From Fictibacillus nanhaiensis (GTDB lineage Bacteria > Bacillota > Bacilli > Bacillales > Fictibacillaceae): DNA of 37,248 bases. The translations under genes were made by a program, and so were the position numbers. The notes beneath the pieces are model-generated. The model did not search any database. It was given only the letters and a program-made list of their open reading frames with translations, and had not been told where the DNA came from. Where the stretch lies: the NCBI RefSeq assembly GCF_023715445.1, contig NZ_JAMBOD010000014.1, positions 1 through 37,248 of the forward strand. Direction: 5' to 3'. Below are positions 10,976-20,760 of this stretch, piece after piece (the first letter of the stretch is position 1; the number at the start of each line of letters is the position of its first letter).

Positions 10976-11746
10976 TTAGCCGTTCTTGTTTTTATCATAA
11001 ATAAGCAATAGACCTTTTAATGTTAAATAAGGATCTACATGATCAATAACACTGCTTTCGGCTGCGATCAGATTAGCAAGTCCTCCAGTCGCGATAACCG
11101 TAGGTTCAATCGGTGATTGATCCTTCATTCTTTTTACAATACCCTCTACTTGACCGACATATCCATAAAGAATACCGGCTTGCATCGCATTAACCGTATT
11201 TTTGCCGATTACGCCTTCAGGTTTAGCTATTTCGATACGCGGAAGTTTAGCAGCCTTCGTATAGAGAGCTTCTGTAGAGATATTGATACCAGGCGCAATC
11301 GCACCGCCCATGTATTGTTTATTTTCATTGATATAGCAGTATGTTGTTGCCGTTCCAAAATCCACAATAATCAAAGGTGAATCATATTCATGAATCGCAG
11401 CAACCGCATTGACGATGCGGTCTGCTCCTACTTCTCTAGGATTTTCGTACTTTATATTTAACCCTGTTTTAATGCCAGGTCCTACTATCAATGGACGCTG
11501 GTTGAAGTATTTTACACACATACGCTCCAAGGCAAACATAATAGGCGGAACGACAGAAGAAATAATAATTCCTTCAATTTGTTCTTTATGAATATTCACG
11601 TGCCGGAACAGATCCAGTATCAGCATACCGTATTCGTCTTCTGTTTTTTCACGTGATGTATGAATTCTCCAATGATGCTTCAGTTCATCGTTCTCATATA
11701 ATCCTAAAACAATATTCGTATTTCCGACATCAAACACAAAAATCAT
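10976..11746 (-). CDS. coaX: type III pantothenate kinase
   Basis: The enzyme performs the first committed step of coenzyme A synthesis. The 256 aa protein has the ASKHA-fold motifs of Coa[11 protein letters not shown] (6-15), [22 protein letters not shown] and ATGGLA. GGGGA precedes the ATG at 11746. It is first in a coaX-hslO unit. Confidence 0.97.
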   Translation of the reverse strand: MIFVFDVGNTNIVLGLYENDELKHHWRIHTSREKTEDEYGMLILDLFRHVNIHKEQIEGIIISSVVPPIMFALERMCVKYFNQRPLIVGPGIKTGLNIKYENPREVGADRIVNAVAAIHEYDSPLIIVDFGTATTYCYINENKQYMGGAIAPGINISTEALYTKAAKLPRIEIAKPEGVIGKNTVNAMQAGILYGYVGQVEGIVKRMKDQSPIEPTVIATGGLANLIAAESSVIDHVDPYLTLKGLLLIYDKNKNG

Positions 11747-11784
11747 GAGATTGTCCCCGCTTCTTATCTTAAGTTTCTATAATA

Positions 11785-11812
11785 GTTATAACACAAAACA
11801 AATAGGTGTAAA
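11785..11812 (-). promoter_or_regulatory. possible coaX promoter
   Basis: The minus strand shows TTTACA (11807-11812) and TATAAC (11785-11790) with a 16 bp spacer. An alternative TATTAT lies just downstream. The match is moderate. Confidence 0.4.
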
Positions 11813-11857
11813 GCAACCTGACTTTTTAAGGCTTTTTTCGCTAATTCGAGTTGTTAT

Positions 11858-11940
11858 TGAAAGTGGTTGATATCCGTTACAGATGCTCGCTTTCCGGGGG
11901 ACGTGCGGTGAGCGAGTCCTGCAGCGGAAGTAGCTTCTAT
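11858..11940 (+). repeat. dispersed repeat element, copy 2 (left-end fragment)
   Basis: AAGTGGTTGATATCCGTTAC, then GATGCTCGCTTTCCGGGGG and GGTGAGC, match the left end of the longer copies. After about 60 bp the match fades into GTCCTGCAGCGGAAGTAGC. It lies between ftsH and coaX. Confidence 0.72.
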
Positions 11941-11973
11941 CATAAACAACAAAGCATACGAAAAAGAAATTAC

Positions 11974-12008
11974 AAAAAAGGACACCTCAAGATTTTGAGG
12001 CATCCTTT
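11974..12008 (-). terminator. ftsH terminator
   Basis: A two-part stem forms from AAAGGA/TCCTTT and CCTCAA/TTGAGG with a small internal loop. On the minus strand it runs directly into a T-run just past the ftsH stop. Confidence 0.9.
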
Positions 12009-12013
12009 GGAAA

Positions 12014-13921
12014 TTAATCTTGTTTTGGCTCTTCTTCATCCTTCTTGTTAAGGGTAACTTTAACATCATCAGATGGTTTAGAAATCGTCTTTTTGTCAGG
12101 GAGCTGACCTGTTTTAACAAGTTCCTTGATTTGTTCTTCATCAAGTGTTTCTACAGTTAACAATGTCTGAGCGATGATTTCTAATTTAGAATTGTGCTCT
12201 GTAAGAATCTGACGGCAGCGCTCATAAGATTCTTTGATGATGCGCTGTACTTCTAAATCAATTTCATGCGCGATTGCATCACTGTAATTTTGCTCATTAT
12301 TGAAGTCTCTTCCTAAGAACACTTGGCCTCCTTGAGAGGAACCAAACTGCATTGGTCCGAGACGTTCACTCATACCAAACTCCGTTACCATGCGGCGGGC
12401 GATACCCGTTGCACGCTGGAAATCATTATGAGCACCTGTACTTACTTCATGGAACGTAATCTCTTCGGCAACACGGCCTCCAAGCAATCCAACAATTTTA
12501 TCTTCTAATTCAGGTTTAGTCATGAAATAGCGATCTTCTTTAGGAAGCATAACCGTATATCCTCCAGCTTGACCACGAGGAACAACCGTTACTTTGTGAA
12601 CTGTGTCAGCACCTTCAAGAACAAGACCAATTACTGTATGACCAGCTTCATGGTAAGCAACGATGTTCTTTTCTTTTTCAGAAATAACGCGGCTCTTCTT
12701 AGCCGGACCTGCGATTACACGGTCAATCGCTTCATCTACATCATCCATATCGATCTTTTTCTTATCTGTACGCGCAGCTACTAATGCTGCTTCGTTTAAC
12801 AAGTTTTCAAGATCCGCACCAGAGAAACCTGGAGTACGCATCGCGATAGTTTTTAAGTTAACGTCTTCTGCAAGCGGCTTATTACGCGCATGCACTTGAA
12901 GAACTTCTTCACGTCCTTTTACGTCTGGGCGGTTAACCGGAATCTGACGGTCAAAACGTCCTGGACGAAGAAGTGCAGGGTCAAGGATATCAGCACGGTT
13001 TGTAGCCGCGATGATAATGATTCCTTCGTTTGCACCGAAACCATCCATCTCAACTAGCAATTGGTTCAAGGTTTGCTCACGCTCATCGTGACCTCCCCCA
13101 AGACCAGCTCCACGCTGGCGTCCTACTGCATCAATCTCATCAATGAAAATGATACACGGAGCATTTTTCTTTGCATTTTCAAACAAGTCACGGACACGCG
13201 ACGCACCGACACCGACGAACATTTCAACGAAATCAGAACCTGAAATCGAGAAGAACGGAACGCCAGCTTCTCCTGCTACAGCACGTGCAAGAAGGGTTTT
13301 ACCTGTACCCGGAGGTCCCACTAAAAGAACACCCTTAGGAATACGTGCACCTAGTGCAGAGAACTTGCGTGGATCTTTCAAGAACTCAACAACTTCTACA
13401 AGTTCCTGTTTCTCTTCATCCGCTCCGGCTACATCTTTAAAAGTAACCTTTTTCTTTTCTTCATTGTAGAGTTTAGCTTTGCTCTTTCCAAAGTTCATAA
13501 CCCGGCTTCCGCCGCCTTGAGCTTGGTTTAACAAGAAGAAGAATAAAATAAAGATAATGACAAACGGGATAATCGATGTGAAGAATGTAACCCAGCCGCT
13601 CGTCTGTTCTTGCTGTTTAAATTCGACATTTGCAGTATCAGCCAGCTTTTCAATTTCAGCAAGCGTATTACCTGTCAATGGAGCATTTGTCTGGAATACT
13701 TCTCCTTCTTTCGCTCCCTCCAGCTTACCTCGGACAACATAAACGCCACCCTCTGGCTGGTAAACAATGCTTTCCACTTTGCCGTCTTCAATGTACTTTG
13801 TCAGCTGGTCATAGCGAATTTCTTTTACTTCGTTGTTATTGCCGTTAAAGAAGCTGACAACTCCAACAACAACCAAAAAGATTAATAAATAAAATATAGT
13901 ATTTCGGAAGATGCGATTCAT
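12014..13921 (-). CDS. ftsH: ATP-dependent zinc metalloprotease FtsH
   Basis: This membrane-anchored AAA+ protease handles quality control of membrane and regulatory proteins. The 635 aa protein has a TM helix at about 8-25, an extracytoplasmic domain, a second TM at about 110-132, Walker A GPPGTGKT (202-209), [10 protein letters not shown], the second region of homology, and the zinc site HEAGH near residue 425. AAGGAGGT precedes the ATG. The C-terminal tail is acidic/basic and variable, as in Bacillus. It follows hpt and ends with its own terminator. Confidence 0.98.
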   Translation of the reverse strand: MNRIFRNTIFYLLIFLVVVGVVSFFNGNNNEVKEIRYDQLTKYIEDGKVESIVYQPEGGVYVVRGKLEGAKEGEVFQTNAPLTGNTLAEIEKLADTANVEFKQQEQTSGWVTFFTSIIPFVIIFILFFFLLNQAQGGGSRVMNFGKSKAKLYNEEKKKVTFKDVAGADEEKQELVEVVEFLKDPRKFSALGARIPKGVLLVGPPGTGKTLLARAVAGEAGVPFFSISGSDFVEMFVGVGASRVRDLFENAKKNAPCIIFIDEIDAVGRQRGAGLGGGHDEREQTLNQLLVEMDGFGANEGIIIIAATNRADILDPALLRPGRFDRQIPVNRPDVKGREEVLQVHARNKPLAEDVNLKTIAMRTPGFSGADLENLLNEAALVAARTDKKKIDMDDVDEAIDRVIAGPAKKSRVISEKEKNIVAYHEAGHTVIGLVLEGADTVHKVTVVPRGQAGGYTVMLPKEDRYFMTKPELEDKIVGLLGGRVAEEITFHEVSTGAHNDFQRATGIARRMVTEFGMSERLGPMQFGSSQGGQVFLGRDFNNEQNYSDAIAHEIDLEVQRIIKESYERCRQILTEHNSKLEIIAQTLLTVETLDEEQIKELVKTGQLPDKKTISKPSDDVKVTLNKKDEEEPKQD

Positions 13922-13964
13922 TCCTTACCTCCTTAGGCGAACAATCAAATCTTATGCGGTTCTG

Positions 13965-14510
13965 CTATTCTTTCTTTTCGTAGATCTCGGGCTTTAATAC
14001 GCCAATATAAGGCAAGTTGCGGTACTTCTCGATATAATCCAAGCCGTAGCCGACAACAAAAGCATCAGGAACGATAAAGCCGGCTAGATCCGGTGTAATA
14101 TCTACTTTTCGTCCTGTTGGCTTATCTAACAATGTTACAATCTTAACCGTTTTGGCTTTTCGTGCTTTAAACAAATTAACCAAATAGCTAAGAGTCAATC
14201 CGCTGTCAATAATATCTTCTACAATGATTACGTCTCGACCTTCTAAGGAAGTATCTAAATCTTTAACGATTTTCACCTGACCGGAAGAAACGGTAGAAGC
14301 TCCGTAACTGGAGACTGCCATCAAATCGATTTCAAGATGGATATCCATTCGTTTAATCAGATCTGCCATAAAAGGAAGAGCACCTTTTAAAACACCGATT
14401 ACCAATGGAAAATTGTCCTTATATTCCTCGGAAAGCTCTTTTCCAAGCTCTTTGATCTTGCCTTGTATGGCTTCTTCGGAAATAAGTGTTTCTAAAATTT
14501 CATCATGCAT
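13965..14510 (-). CDS. hpt: hypoxanthine (guanine) phosphoribosyltransferase
   Basis: The enzyme salvages hypoxanthine and guanine to IMP and GMP using PRPP. The 181 aa protein has the PRPP-binding motif [11 protein letters not shown] and the substrate loops [15 protein letters not shown] and [11 protein letters not shown]. It lies between tilS (15 nt) and ftsH, the conserved tilS-hprT-ftsH cluster. Confidence 0.97.
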   Translation of the reverse strand: MHDEILETLISEEAIQGKIKELGKELSEEYKDNFPLVIGVLKGALPFMADLIKRMDIHLEIDLMAVSSYGASTVSSGQVKIVKDLDTSLEGRDVIIVEDIIDSGLTLSYLVNLFKARKAKTVKIVTLLDKPTGRKVDITPDLAGFIVPDAFVVGYGLDYIEKYRNLPYIGVLKPEIYEKKE

Positions 14511-14525
14511 AGTTCAACAAGCCTC

Positions 14526-15917
14526 CTAGACGTCATGGCGATTTTTTTGAAAGCGTAAGATAACCCACTGTTCTGAATGATTTATCTGATTGCGGTTCGA
14601 GTGTTTCAGTCCGGGAAGCCATAAAATATCGCCGTTTGCATCAACAACGACAGGCCAAACCTTCCGTTCTTCCTGTGCCACTTTAGCATCAATAAATATA
14701 TCTTTTAATTTCCGCGTACCAACGCCGGCAATCGCCATCCGGTCACCTGGTCTGCGATTTCGAACTCGTAAAGGGAGACTTACATCATTTCGTGAAAACA
14801 CAAAAACATCTTTTCCTCTAATTGAATCTGGTTCGCGATCCGTTATTTCAGCAGTCAGCATGCCAATCGGCACTTTTGCACTGCCAGGCAGTTCTATTGA
14901 AAAATCATAAGATTCTTCGGGTTTTACCTGCTCAAAACTTAACGTACACCTGTCATAAGTTCGGCTAATTAAAAGGCCTGACGGAAAATGCAAAAATCCG
15001 GATGGATGCTCACTTCCGAGCAAACAAAGAAAGTTCTCCTTATGTACAGAGGAAAGAGATGAAGGATTTAATTTATACAGATAGTTCAATATTAGTGTAA
15101 TCCCTCTTTTTTGTAAAGGAATAGGCATCTTGTTAAATGCGGATACAGATAACTCTATTTTCCCCTCTGTTTTAACTATTAAAACCTTTTCTAACTCTAT
15201 TTCAGCCTGATGTAATATATACGCTTCATCTTCTGAAATGGTTTCACTTAAATATTGAAATCTTTCATGCACCTTCGGATTTTCCTGCTTCAAAAAAGGC
15301 AGCACGTTTTTTCTGAATCTGTTCCGTACATATTTTTCGCTCTCGTTGGACGGATCATAAACAGGATGCAAATCTTCTACTTTACAATAATGCTCGATTT
15401 CGTCTTTCGTTATTCCTAAAAAAGGCCGGATAATTTCACCTTCACCAAAAGGGCGTTTAATAGGAATTCCAGCAAGGCTGTATCCTTCGCTGCCTCTTGT
15501 CATTCTCATCAGCATCGTTTCAACTTGATCATCGCCATGATGTGCCAGTGCAAGTACTTCCGCTTTATGTTTTTTCATAACTTGCTCAAAGAAATCATAC
15601 CTGCATATCCTGGCCGCTGTCTGAAGCGAGAGATGATGTTTTTTTTGAAAACTTGATACATCTCCTTCCCCGCCTTCAAACGGGATGTTCCTTTCTGCGC
15701 AGAACTGTTTAGTAATCTCCAGTTCACGGGCAGATTCTTCACCTCTAAGCGTATGATCAAATGAAGCTGCAATGACATAGATACTGTAAAGGGCAGACCT
15801 TTTCCAAAGAAAATGCAGCAAAGCCAAAGAATCCGGTCCCCCGGATACGCCCACAACTACCGTTTTTGCGGATAAAAGAAGCTGGTGTCTTTTAATGAAA
15901 TTTTCCACTTCCTGCAA
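14526..15917 (-). CDS. tilS: tRNA(Ile)-lysidine synthase
   Basis: The enzyme modifies the CAU-anticodon tRNA-Ile to lysidine so that it reads AUA; it is essential. The 463 aa protein has the PP-loop SGGPDS (25-30), the N-type ATPase domain, TilS-specific LAHHGDDQVETMLMR, and the C-terminal domain with NRRPGDRM. The chosen start is TTG at 15917, giving (M)QEVENFIKRHQ, which aligns with the B. subtilis N-terminus. GAGGGAG lies 9 nt upstream. A further upstream TTG at 15935 has no ribosome binding site and lies in the edge of a 21 bp repeat array. Confidence 0.95.
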   Translation of the reverse strand: MQEVENFIKRHQLLLSAKTVVVGVSGGPDSLALLHFLWKRSALYSIYVIAASFDHTLRGEESARELEITKQFCAERNIPFEGGEGDVSSFQKKHHLSLQTAARICRYDFFEQVMKKHKAEVLALAHHGDDQVETMLMRMTRGSEGYSLAGIPIKRPFGEGEIIRPFLGITKDEIEHYCKVEDLHPVYDPSNESEKYVRNRFRKNVLPFLKQENPKVHERFQYLSETISEDEAYILHQAEIELEKVLIVKTEGKIELSVSAFNKMPIPLQKRGITLILNYLYKLNPSSLSSVHKENFLCLLGSEHPSGFLHFPSGLLISRTYDRCTLSFEQVKPEESYDFSIELPGSAKVPIGMLTAEITDREPDSIRGKDVFVFSRNDVSLPLRVRNRRPGDRMAIAGVGTRKLKDIFIDAKVAQEERKVWPVVVDANGDILWLPGLKHSNRNQINHSEQWVILRFQKNRHDV

Positions 15918-15954
15918 CCTAACCCGCTCCCTCAATGCTAACTTTTAAGTGAAT

Positions 15955-16059
15955 CTGTCGGATCTTCAAATTAATCTGTCCACTTTTTAAGATTATTTGT
16001 CCACTTTCGAGATTAATCTGTCCACTCTCGGATATTTTCTGTCCAATTCAAAAATTACG
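15955..16059. repeat. 21-bp-period tandem array B (core CTGTCCACTTT)
   Basis: Five units of exactly 21 bp start at 15955, 15976, 15997, 16018 and 16039. Each opens with CTGTC (TTGTC once), mostly CTGTCCACT, and ends in an AT-rich GATTAAT-like segment. A weaker sixth unit may precede them at about 15935. The array fills the gap between yabT and tilS, where no terminator is visible. Confidence 0.92.
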
Positions 16060-16096
16060 ATTAAATCATATCAAAGAATGCAGCAGACTTACACCC

Positions 16097-17077
16097 TTAC
16101 ATGGTTTGACCGAGCATATAAAACAAATACACGATAAACACAAAGGTGAACACTAAAAAAGTTTCGGCAAAAAAACTTTTTTGTTTTTTCTTTTGTGCCA
16201 CCCTTGTTTTTTGTACTGCGGATTTTTGAACAGCTGGTTTTCTATTTTGTGGTCTGCTTCGTTTATCTTTTTCATTCAATAGAAGCACTAGTTCATTTCT
16301 CATTTCCTCGGCATATTTATATTTTCCGTTCCATGCTTTTTCAAGAATATATGAATACGGCTTCAGCATCGGACTTCCTTTAATTACTTCCTGTATCTGT
16401 TTGTCTGGATCGCTTTTTTTCGTAAAACGCGAAGGGTATGCTAGATTGACCATAACCATGCCTGCTGAAAATAAGTCATAAGAAGGTTCGGCTTTTCTTG
16501 AGCCTTTACCCCAATAACCCCGGTCAAAAAACTCTGTGTATTCCTTTATAGACCGGTCCATAACAGTTGTACCGCCCACATCGATCCATCTTATCCGGTA
16601 AGGAGGACCTGTAACGAGCAGATTATCTGGCTTTAAATCTCCAAATGCCCAGCCTGCCTGATGAAGCGTATGCAAATCGGTCAAAAGCTGAACGAGCAGA
16701 ATTCCCGCCCATTCCGAAGACCTTGGTCTCATAAAATCAAACAGCGTTTCACCCTTTAAATACTCCATCGCATAAAATGGATATGTCCCGCTTCTTGTCT
16801 GCCAATCGTCTACATCGATTAAAGAAGGTCCAAGGACTTTCCCCTGGACCTTAGAAAAACGCTTTAGCACATTTACTTCAGATGTAATCGACATCTGGTC
16901 GTGTCCAATTTTCAAAGCAACAACGCCATTTGTAGAATCTGCAAGATACACAGCGCCTGTTGCTCCATAGCCTAAACGGCGGCGCACGCGATATCTGGCA
17001 TAATTCCACTTTCCGCAAATTTCTTCACCTGCAGCTAAGTTACATACCGGACTCTTCGATATATCCTGGGGCATCAT
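16097..17077 (-). CDS. yabT: serine/threonine protein kinase with C-terminal membrane anchor (YabT-like)
   Basis: The 326 aa protein has a kinase domain at about 20-260 with a glycine loop (GYGATGAVYLA), lysine in VVALKIG and catalytic GDLKPDNLL, where G replaces the usual HR of HRD. DVGG replaces the DFG motif. A lysine-rich linker (KKKQK) precedes a single C-terminal TM (about 304-322). B. subtilis YabT, at the same locus, is a DNA-activated, tail-anchored kinase acting during sporulation; that role is inferred here. The start is the ATG at 17077, inside the end of yabS, with AAAGGAG upstream. A longer TTG start at 17125 is possible but lacks support. Confidence 0.9.
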   Translation of the reverse strand: MMPQDISKSPVCNLAAGEEICGKWNYARYRVRRRLGYGATGAVYLADSTNGVVALKIGHDQMSITSEVNVLKRFSKVQGKVLGPSLIDVDDWQTRSGTYPFYAMEYLKGETLFDFMRPRSSEWAGILLVQLLTDLHTLHQAGWAFGDLKPDNLLVTGPPYRIRWIDVGGTTVMDRSIKEYTEFFDRGYWGKGSRKAEPSYDLFSAGMVMVNLAYPSRFTKKSDPDKQIQEVIKGSPMLKPYSYILEKAWNGKYKYAEEMRNELVLLLNEKDKRSRPQNRKPAVQKSAVQKTRVAQKKKQKSFFAETFLVFTFVFIVYLFYMLGQTM

Positions 17078-17792
17078 CGGACAGGAAGCTCCTTTTTGAG
17101 GATCGCTTGCGTGCGAAAGCAGCAATCCCTTCTTTTATGGCAGGCCCTGTTGGTGTAATCCCGCCAAGTGAAATCTTCGAAAAAATTTTGCCGATCGAGT
17201 CTAATTTAGAAGACCAGCTAAGCAGCTCTTCCGCTTCTTTCTTTTTGCCAGGAAAAGCAAAGATTGAAAATTCGTTCTCACCGATGCGTGAATTTAACGA
17301 GATAGATAGATCAAGAAGCGATTCTTGGACTGTCAGCATCTTATCTTCCATCGAGCCAGATGCGTCTATTAACACAAGAACCTCAAGATTCATAGTTTCT
17401 CCCATCTCATCAACAACTTCCATCACTTCTCCGCGTTTATCCGGCGGTAGATCATCCATCGTAGATTTGCTTCCCAATATCTGCTGCAGTTCTGCGTTAA
17501 CGACACCTTTAATCGTTTGAGCCATCGCTTTTTGAGTAACCATCTTAACCGTTTGGGTAAGCTGTTTCGTGTAGACCACCTGACTGATCCCGCCGCCTGC
17601 CATCGCGATGTCTTCAACTTCTTTTAATCCCTGCCTGTGATATTCAGGAGCATTCTCGTTCAATACGCCGATAACGTTCACTGCGATGCCCTGTTCATGT
17701 GCAAGCGCCGCCATCGCTACCGGATCTTCGCCTTGATTCGAACACCCGTCTGTAATCAGCAGAATCTGCCTCAACGTTCCTTTTTTACGCAT
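17040..17792 (-). CDS. yabS: von Willebrand factor A domain protein (YabS-like)
   Basis: The 250 aa protein contains two VWA-like segments. The N-terminal LLITDGCSNQGEDP resembles the later part of a VWA fold. The second (about 140-250) has the MIDAS motif DASGSM with TPTGPA. The first half opens without a D-x-S-x-S of its own. It occupies the yabS position next to the kinase yabT and overlaps it by 38 nt, so the two are coexpressed. The start is the ATG at 17792, with GAGGGG 8 nt upstream. Function is unknown; a protein-binding partner for the kinase is a guess. Confidence 0.9.
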   Translation of the reverse strand: MRKKGTLRQILLITDGCSNQGEDPVAMAALAHEQGIAVNVIGVLNENAPEYHRQGLKEVEDIAMAGGGISQVVYTKQLTQTVKMVTQKAMAQTIKGVVNAELQQILGSKSTMDDLPPDKRGEVMEVVDEMGETMNLEVLVLIDASGSMEDKMLTVQESLLDLSISLNSRIGENEFSIFAFPGKKKEAEELLSWSSKLDSIGKIFSKISLGGITPTGPAIKEGIAAFARKRSSKRSFLSDDAPGYIEESGM

Positions 17793-17882
17793 TTCTCTAA
17801 CCCCTCTCAAGTACGATTTTTACGTATTACCATCATCGTCAAAAAGCCTGGGATTTATACGCTAAAAGAACTTTTCAGCAGG

Positions 17883-17925
17883 AAAAAAGAGGCTCTCCTT
17901 TTTATTTCTTACAGAGATGCCTCTT
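17883..17925 (-). terminator. spoIIE terminator
   Basis: AAGAGGC pairs with GCCTCTT, with an inner CTC/GAG extension and a large loop, followed by a T-run on the minus strand. It lies immediately after the spoIIE stop. Confidence 0.85.
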
Positions 17926-17936
17926 ATTCTCATAAA

Positions 17937-20432
17937 CTATTGAGCTTTTTTTCTGTTAAGGTTTACTTTCGGATAATGAGGGACAGTTGCCCATTTTGGA
18001 ATATTTTTTTCAATCTTTGTTACAGCAACCGTCATATCGTCTTCGATTCCGTTGTTGCCTGAACGGATTACCTCCTCCATAATAATATCTGCAATTTCCT
18101 GCGGATCCTCTGTATCAATCTCCCTAATCTTTCGTTTTATCCACGCATCTATATTTTCAATGTGACGAGGCGCTTCATAAATCCCGTCACTCATCATGAT
18201 CAAAATATCTCCAGCTTTCAATTGCTCGTCCACCACATCGACGTCAAAGTCCTGTATGATTCCCATCGGCAGGTTGCTTGCTTCAATCGTTTTCACCTGG
18301 TCACCGCGCTTAATAAAACTAGGTGTTGAACCAATCTTTAAAAATTTGGCAGAAGCATCCTGAAGATCAATCATCGCAAGATCGAGCGTTGAAAAGATTT
18401 CATCTGTTGTACGCAGTGATAGGACTGAATTTACCGACTTGATTGCAACTTCTTCTTCAATTCCGGACTGGAGAATCTTTTGCAGAAGCTGAAGTGTTTC
18501 GTTACTTTCTAAAAATGCGCGTTCACCGTTACCCATCCCGTCAGCTATAGCTACCGCAAATTTTCCGGCACCAATTTCGATTGTCGAGTGGCTGTCTCCA
18601 GAAAGCCACGCTCCCCCTTTAGCCGCTGAAGCAATTCCTGTTTCAACAACATATTCTCTTGCTGAATGAAACGATAGATGACAGAGTCCTGTTGCATAGT
18701 TTGCACATTCCTCATGTGTTACAAGAATGGTTTCTTCTAAAATATCAGAAAGGATCGGTGCGATCAGTTTCTCCGCAATCCCAGAGTTGTTGCAATAAGG
18801 AATGGTCATCTCGATATCCACGTTCGACGCTTCCAAACTGTAAATATCAACGTGTCCGACATCAATCCCTGCCTGAAAGAGAGAATCCTTGATCTGCTCT
18901 TCTTGTATCTGATGGTTCTCTTGTTCCCGCTGTATTTCCTTTGCAAAATTACCCATCACCTGTGAAACACCCATAAGCTGGTCTGCTACCAGTCTGCGGC
19001 TTTCCTGTACTTGGAATTTTAATTTTTGGCTGGCTTTATATTGAGAAAGCTCCTGTTTCATTAAATCCGTAACTTTTTGTGGTTTTATACAATGCTTCTC
19101 CCAATCACGCTTTAATTTCCGATCTTTCATATCACCAAATTCCTCTTGCTCTACCATGATTTTTGTCATTAAATCATAGGTTGTTGTAAAATTCTGTGCC
19201 CAGCACTGCTCCTTTTTAAAACAAGTTTGACATGTTTTTTCTGTAATATTGCTTAAAAACAAATCAACTTCCCGTGAGCTTTCCTCCTCATTCATGGATA
19301 GACCTACAGATTGGAACGAATGGGACAGTGCTTGAAAAAGAGAAGAGAACTTTTCAACACGGCTTGCTGTTACATCACGTATTTTCTTTAAGTATTGCTG
19401 TTGCTGCATCGAATGCTCTCTTGTGCCTGGAACATATTTTGAAATATTGCTGATCGCTGTTTTCGGCGTTAGCAAGAACAGCATAATAGCAAATCCTGAT
19501 TCCATCAAAGTAGAAGTGATTTCAGATCGTCCTTCACCATACAGCCCGATCAAAACCGTTCCAATGATAAGCCCCAGGCTGACACCGAACCTCTTTCCTT
19601 CTTTTAAGAGACCGCCTAGTAAACCAGAGAAAGCAAGCAAGCTCATTTGGGACAGACTTGCTACCTGGGCCAAACTGAGGATTAAGCCTGTAACTACACC
19701 GACCGTTGAACCGATTGCCGCTCCTCCAACAAATGCAAACAAAAGCACGAGATAGCGGGAAACCACATGTTCAACAGAAACATCATTTATTTGCCACCCG
19801 ATCGTTCCTGTCATTACCGATGCGAGAAGAATCATTAAACAAACAATCTCTTCATTTTTCAATGACTGAGGAATTTTTTTATACGTTAACAAAGGAATGC
19901 TTTGAAGAAAGATCAGCGTAAGGACGAGGCTCAGCCCTCCTTCAACGAGAGCAATCATCGTATCGACCCGCTCCAGTCCTCCTTCACCAAACAGCGAAAA
20001 TAATGTACGTGTTATTAAACTTGATCCAAAAACTAAAAGAGGCAGGCTTTGAATCCTGTTTTTAATAAAAAGTTCTGTGCCTTTTTGCAAACAAGCATAT
20101 ACGAGCAAGGCGGTTATAAAGAAAAGAGCGTTTATCGGCTGATGTGTCATTGCTCCAGCAAGCACTGCAAATACGGCAATGCCTGTCCGCTCTTTTCTTA
20201 AAACAAAAACACTTGCTGCAAAAGGTAATGCAAATGGAGACATTTCAGCCAAAATCATAGCTCGTCCTAACAAAAAGCCAATTCCAAACAACAGCATTCT
20301 CCAATTAAAAATGCTCTGGTTCAAAAGCTGAAGCCATCTCTTACTCGTTCTATAAACCGCTTGCTGTCCTTTTTCTACCCATACCATTCCTCTAATCGGT
20401 TCGAGTACTTCTTGTTCAACCTTCTGCCACAT
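17937..20432 (-). CDS. spoIIE: stage II sporulation protein E, SpoIIAA-P phosphatase
   Basis: This membrane PP2C phosphatase dephosphorylates the anti-anti-sigma factor SpoIIAA, so activating sigma-F in the forespore; it also interacts with FtsZ. The 831 aa protein has about ten TM segments in residues 40-320, a central regulatory region with a CQTCFKKEQCW cysteine cluster, and a C-terminal PP2C domain with VAIADGMGNGE, MMSDGIYEA and GIEDDMTV. The start is the ATG at 20432, with GGGTGG 8 nt upstream. It is monocistronic with a Spo0A-type promoter. Confidence 0.97.
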   Translation of the reverse strand: MWQKVEQEVLEPIRGMVWVEKGQQAVYRTSKRWLQLLNQSIFNWRMLLFGIGFLLGRAMILAEMSPFALPFAASVFVLRKERTGIAVFAVLAGAMTHQPINALFFITALLVYACLQKGTELFIKNRIQSLPLLVFGSSLITRTLFSLFGEGGLERVDTMIALVEGGLSLVLTLIFLQSIPLLTYKKIPQSLKNEEIVCLMILLASVMTGTIGWQINDVSVEHVVSRYLVLLFAFVGGAAIGSTVGVVTGLILSLAQVASLSQMSLLAFSGLLGGLLKEGKRFGVSLGLIIGTVLIGLYGEGRSEITSTLMESGFAIMLFLLTPKTAISNISKYVPGTREHSMQQQQYLKKIRDVTASRVEKFSSLFQALSHSFQSVGLSMNEEESSREVDLFLSNITEKTCQTCFKKEQCWAQNFTTTYDLMTKIMVEQEEFGDMKDRKLKRDWEKHCIKPQKVTDLMKQELSQYKASQKLKFQVQESRRLVADQLMGVSQVMGNFAKEIQREQENHQIQEEQIKDSLFQAGIDVGHVDIYSLEASNVDIEMTIPYCNNSGIAEKLIAPILSDILEETILVTHEECANYATGLCHLSFHSAREYVVETGIASAAKGGAWLSGDSHSTIEIGAGKFAVAIADGMGNGERAFLESNETLQLLQKILQSGIEEEVAIKSVNSVLSLRTTDEIFSTLDLAMIDLQDASAKFLKIGSTPSFIKRGDQVKTIEASNLPMGIIQDFDVDVVDEQLKAGDILIMMSDGIYEAPRHIENIDAWIKRKIREIDTEDPQEIADIIMEEVIRSGNNGIEDDMTVAVTKIEKNIPKWATVPHYPKVNLNRKKAQ

Positions 20433-20465
20433 CCCACACACCACCCGTTTCCAATTTGTGTAACC

Positions 20466-20501
20466 ATTATAAACAGGTATTGAACAAAGATTTTGTCAAA
20501 A
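20466..20501 (-). promoter_or_regulatory. spoIIE promoter with 0A box
   Basis: The minus strand has -10 TATAAT (20466-20471) and a -35-like TTGACA (20494-20499) 22 bp apart, too far for a normal sigma-A promoter. Overlapping the -35, the plus strand reads TTTGTCAAAA (20492-20501), a full match to the Spo0A box TTTGTCRAAA. B. subtilis spoIIE has the same abnormal spacing (about 21 bp) and Spo0A dependence. A degenerate second box (TTTGTTCAAT, minus) lies between the two elements. Confidence 0.85.
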
Positions 20502-20710
20502 GAACAAGGTCTTCTAAAAAAACTTCTCGACGGTCTTCCCCACCAATTCACAATAGAAAAGCAAAAGAGGACACCTTTCGTATTAAATTGAAATCAGAAG
20601 TCTAGAATTAAAAGAGATTAAGAAGAATTATGGTGAAAAATAATTGATTAAACATAGAATATTTCGGGGATTGAAACCGGATAACGAATAAGGAAAAGAT
20701 TTTCACGAAC
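20502..20710. other. intergenic stretch upstream of spoIIE promoter
   Basis: AT-rich, with no coding sequence I can support. A weak match to the 0A box (CGTCGAGA on the minus strand, near 20525-20535) could be a second Spo0A site. Confidence 0.4.
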
Positions 20711-20739
20711 AAAAAAGAGCGCTCTATGCGGACGCTCTT
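20711..20739 (-). terminator. tRNA-Met terminator
   Basis: AAGAGCG pairs with CGCTCTT around the loop, followed by TTTTTTG on the minus strand, about 20 bp past the tRNA 3' end. Confidence 0.88.
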
Positions 20740-20760
20740 GAATATGTAATGTCAAAAAAA

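Noticed and set aside
13143-13469. Plus-strand frame of 108 codons inside ftsH
   Set aside because: It is a shadow of the highly conserved AAA domain on the other strand.
15918-15935. Upstream TTG start for tilS
   Set aside because: The upstream TTG has no ribosome binding site, while the TTG at 15917 has GAGGGAG at good distance and matches homologues.
16960-17520. Plus-strand frame of 186 codons antisense to yabS/yabT
   Set aside because: It lies wholly over two well-supported minus-strand genes, has no ribosome binding site and no recognisable motif.
16097-17792. yabS and yabT as a toxin-antitoxin or defence pair (VWA plus kinase)
   Set aside because: VWA-kinase pairs occur in defence loci, but the position, overlap and membrane anchor match the conserved sporulation genes next to spoIIE.
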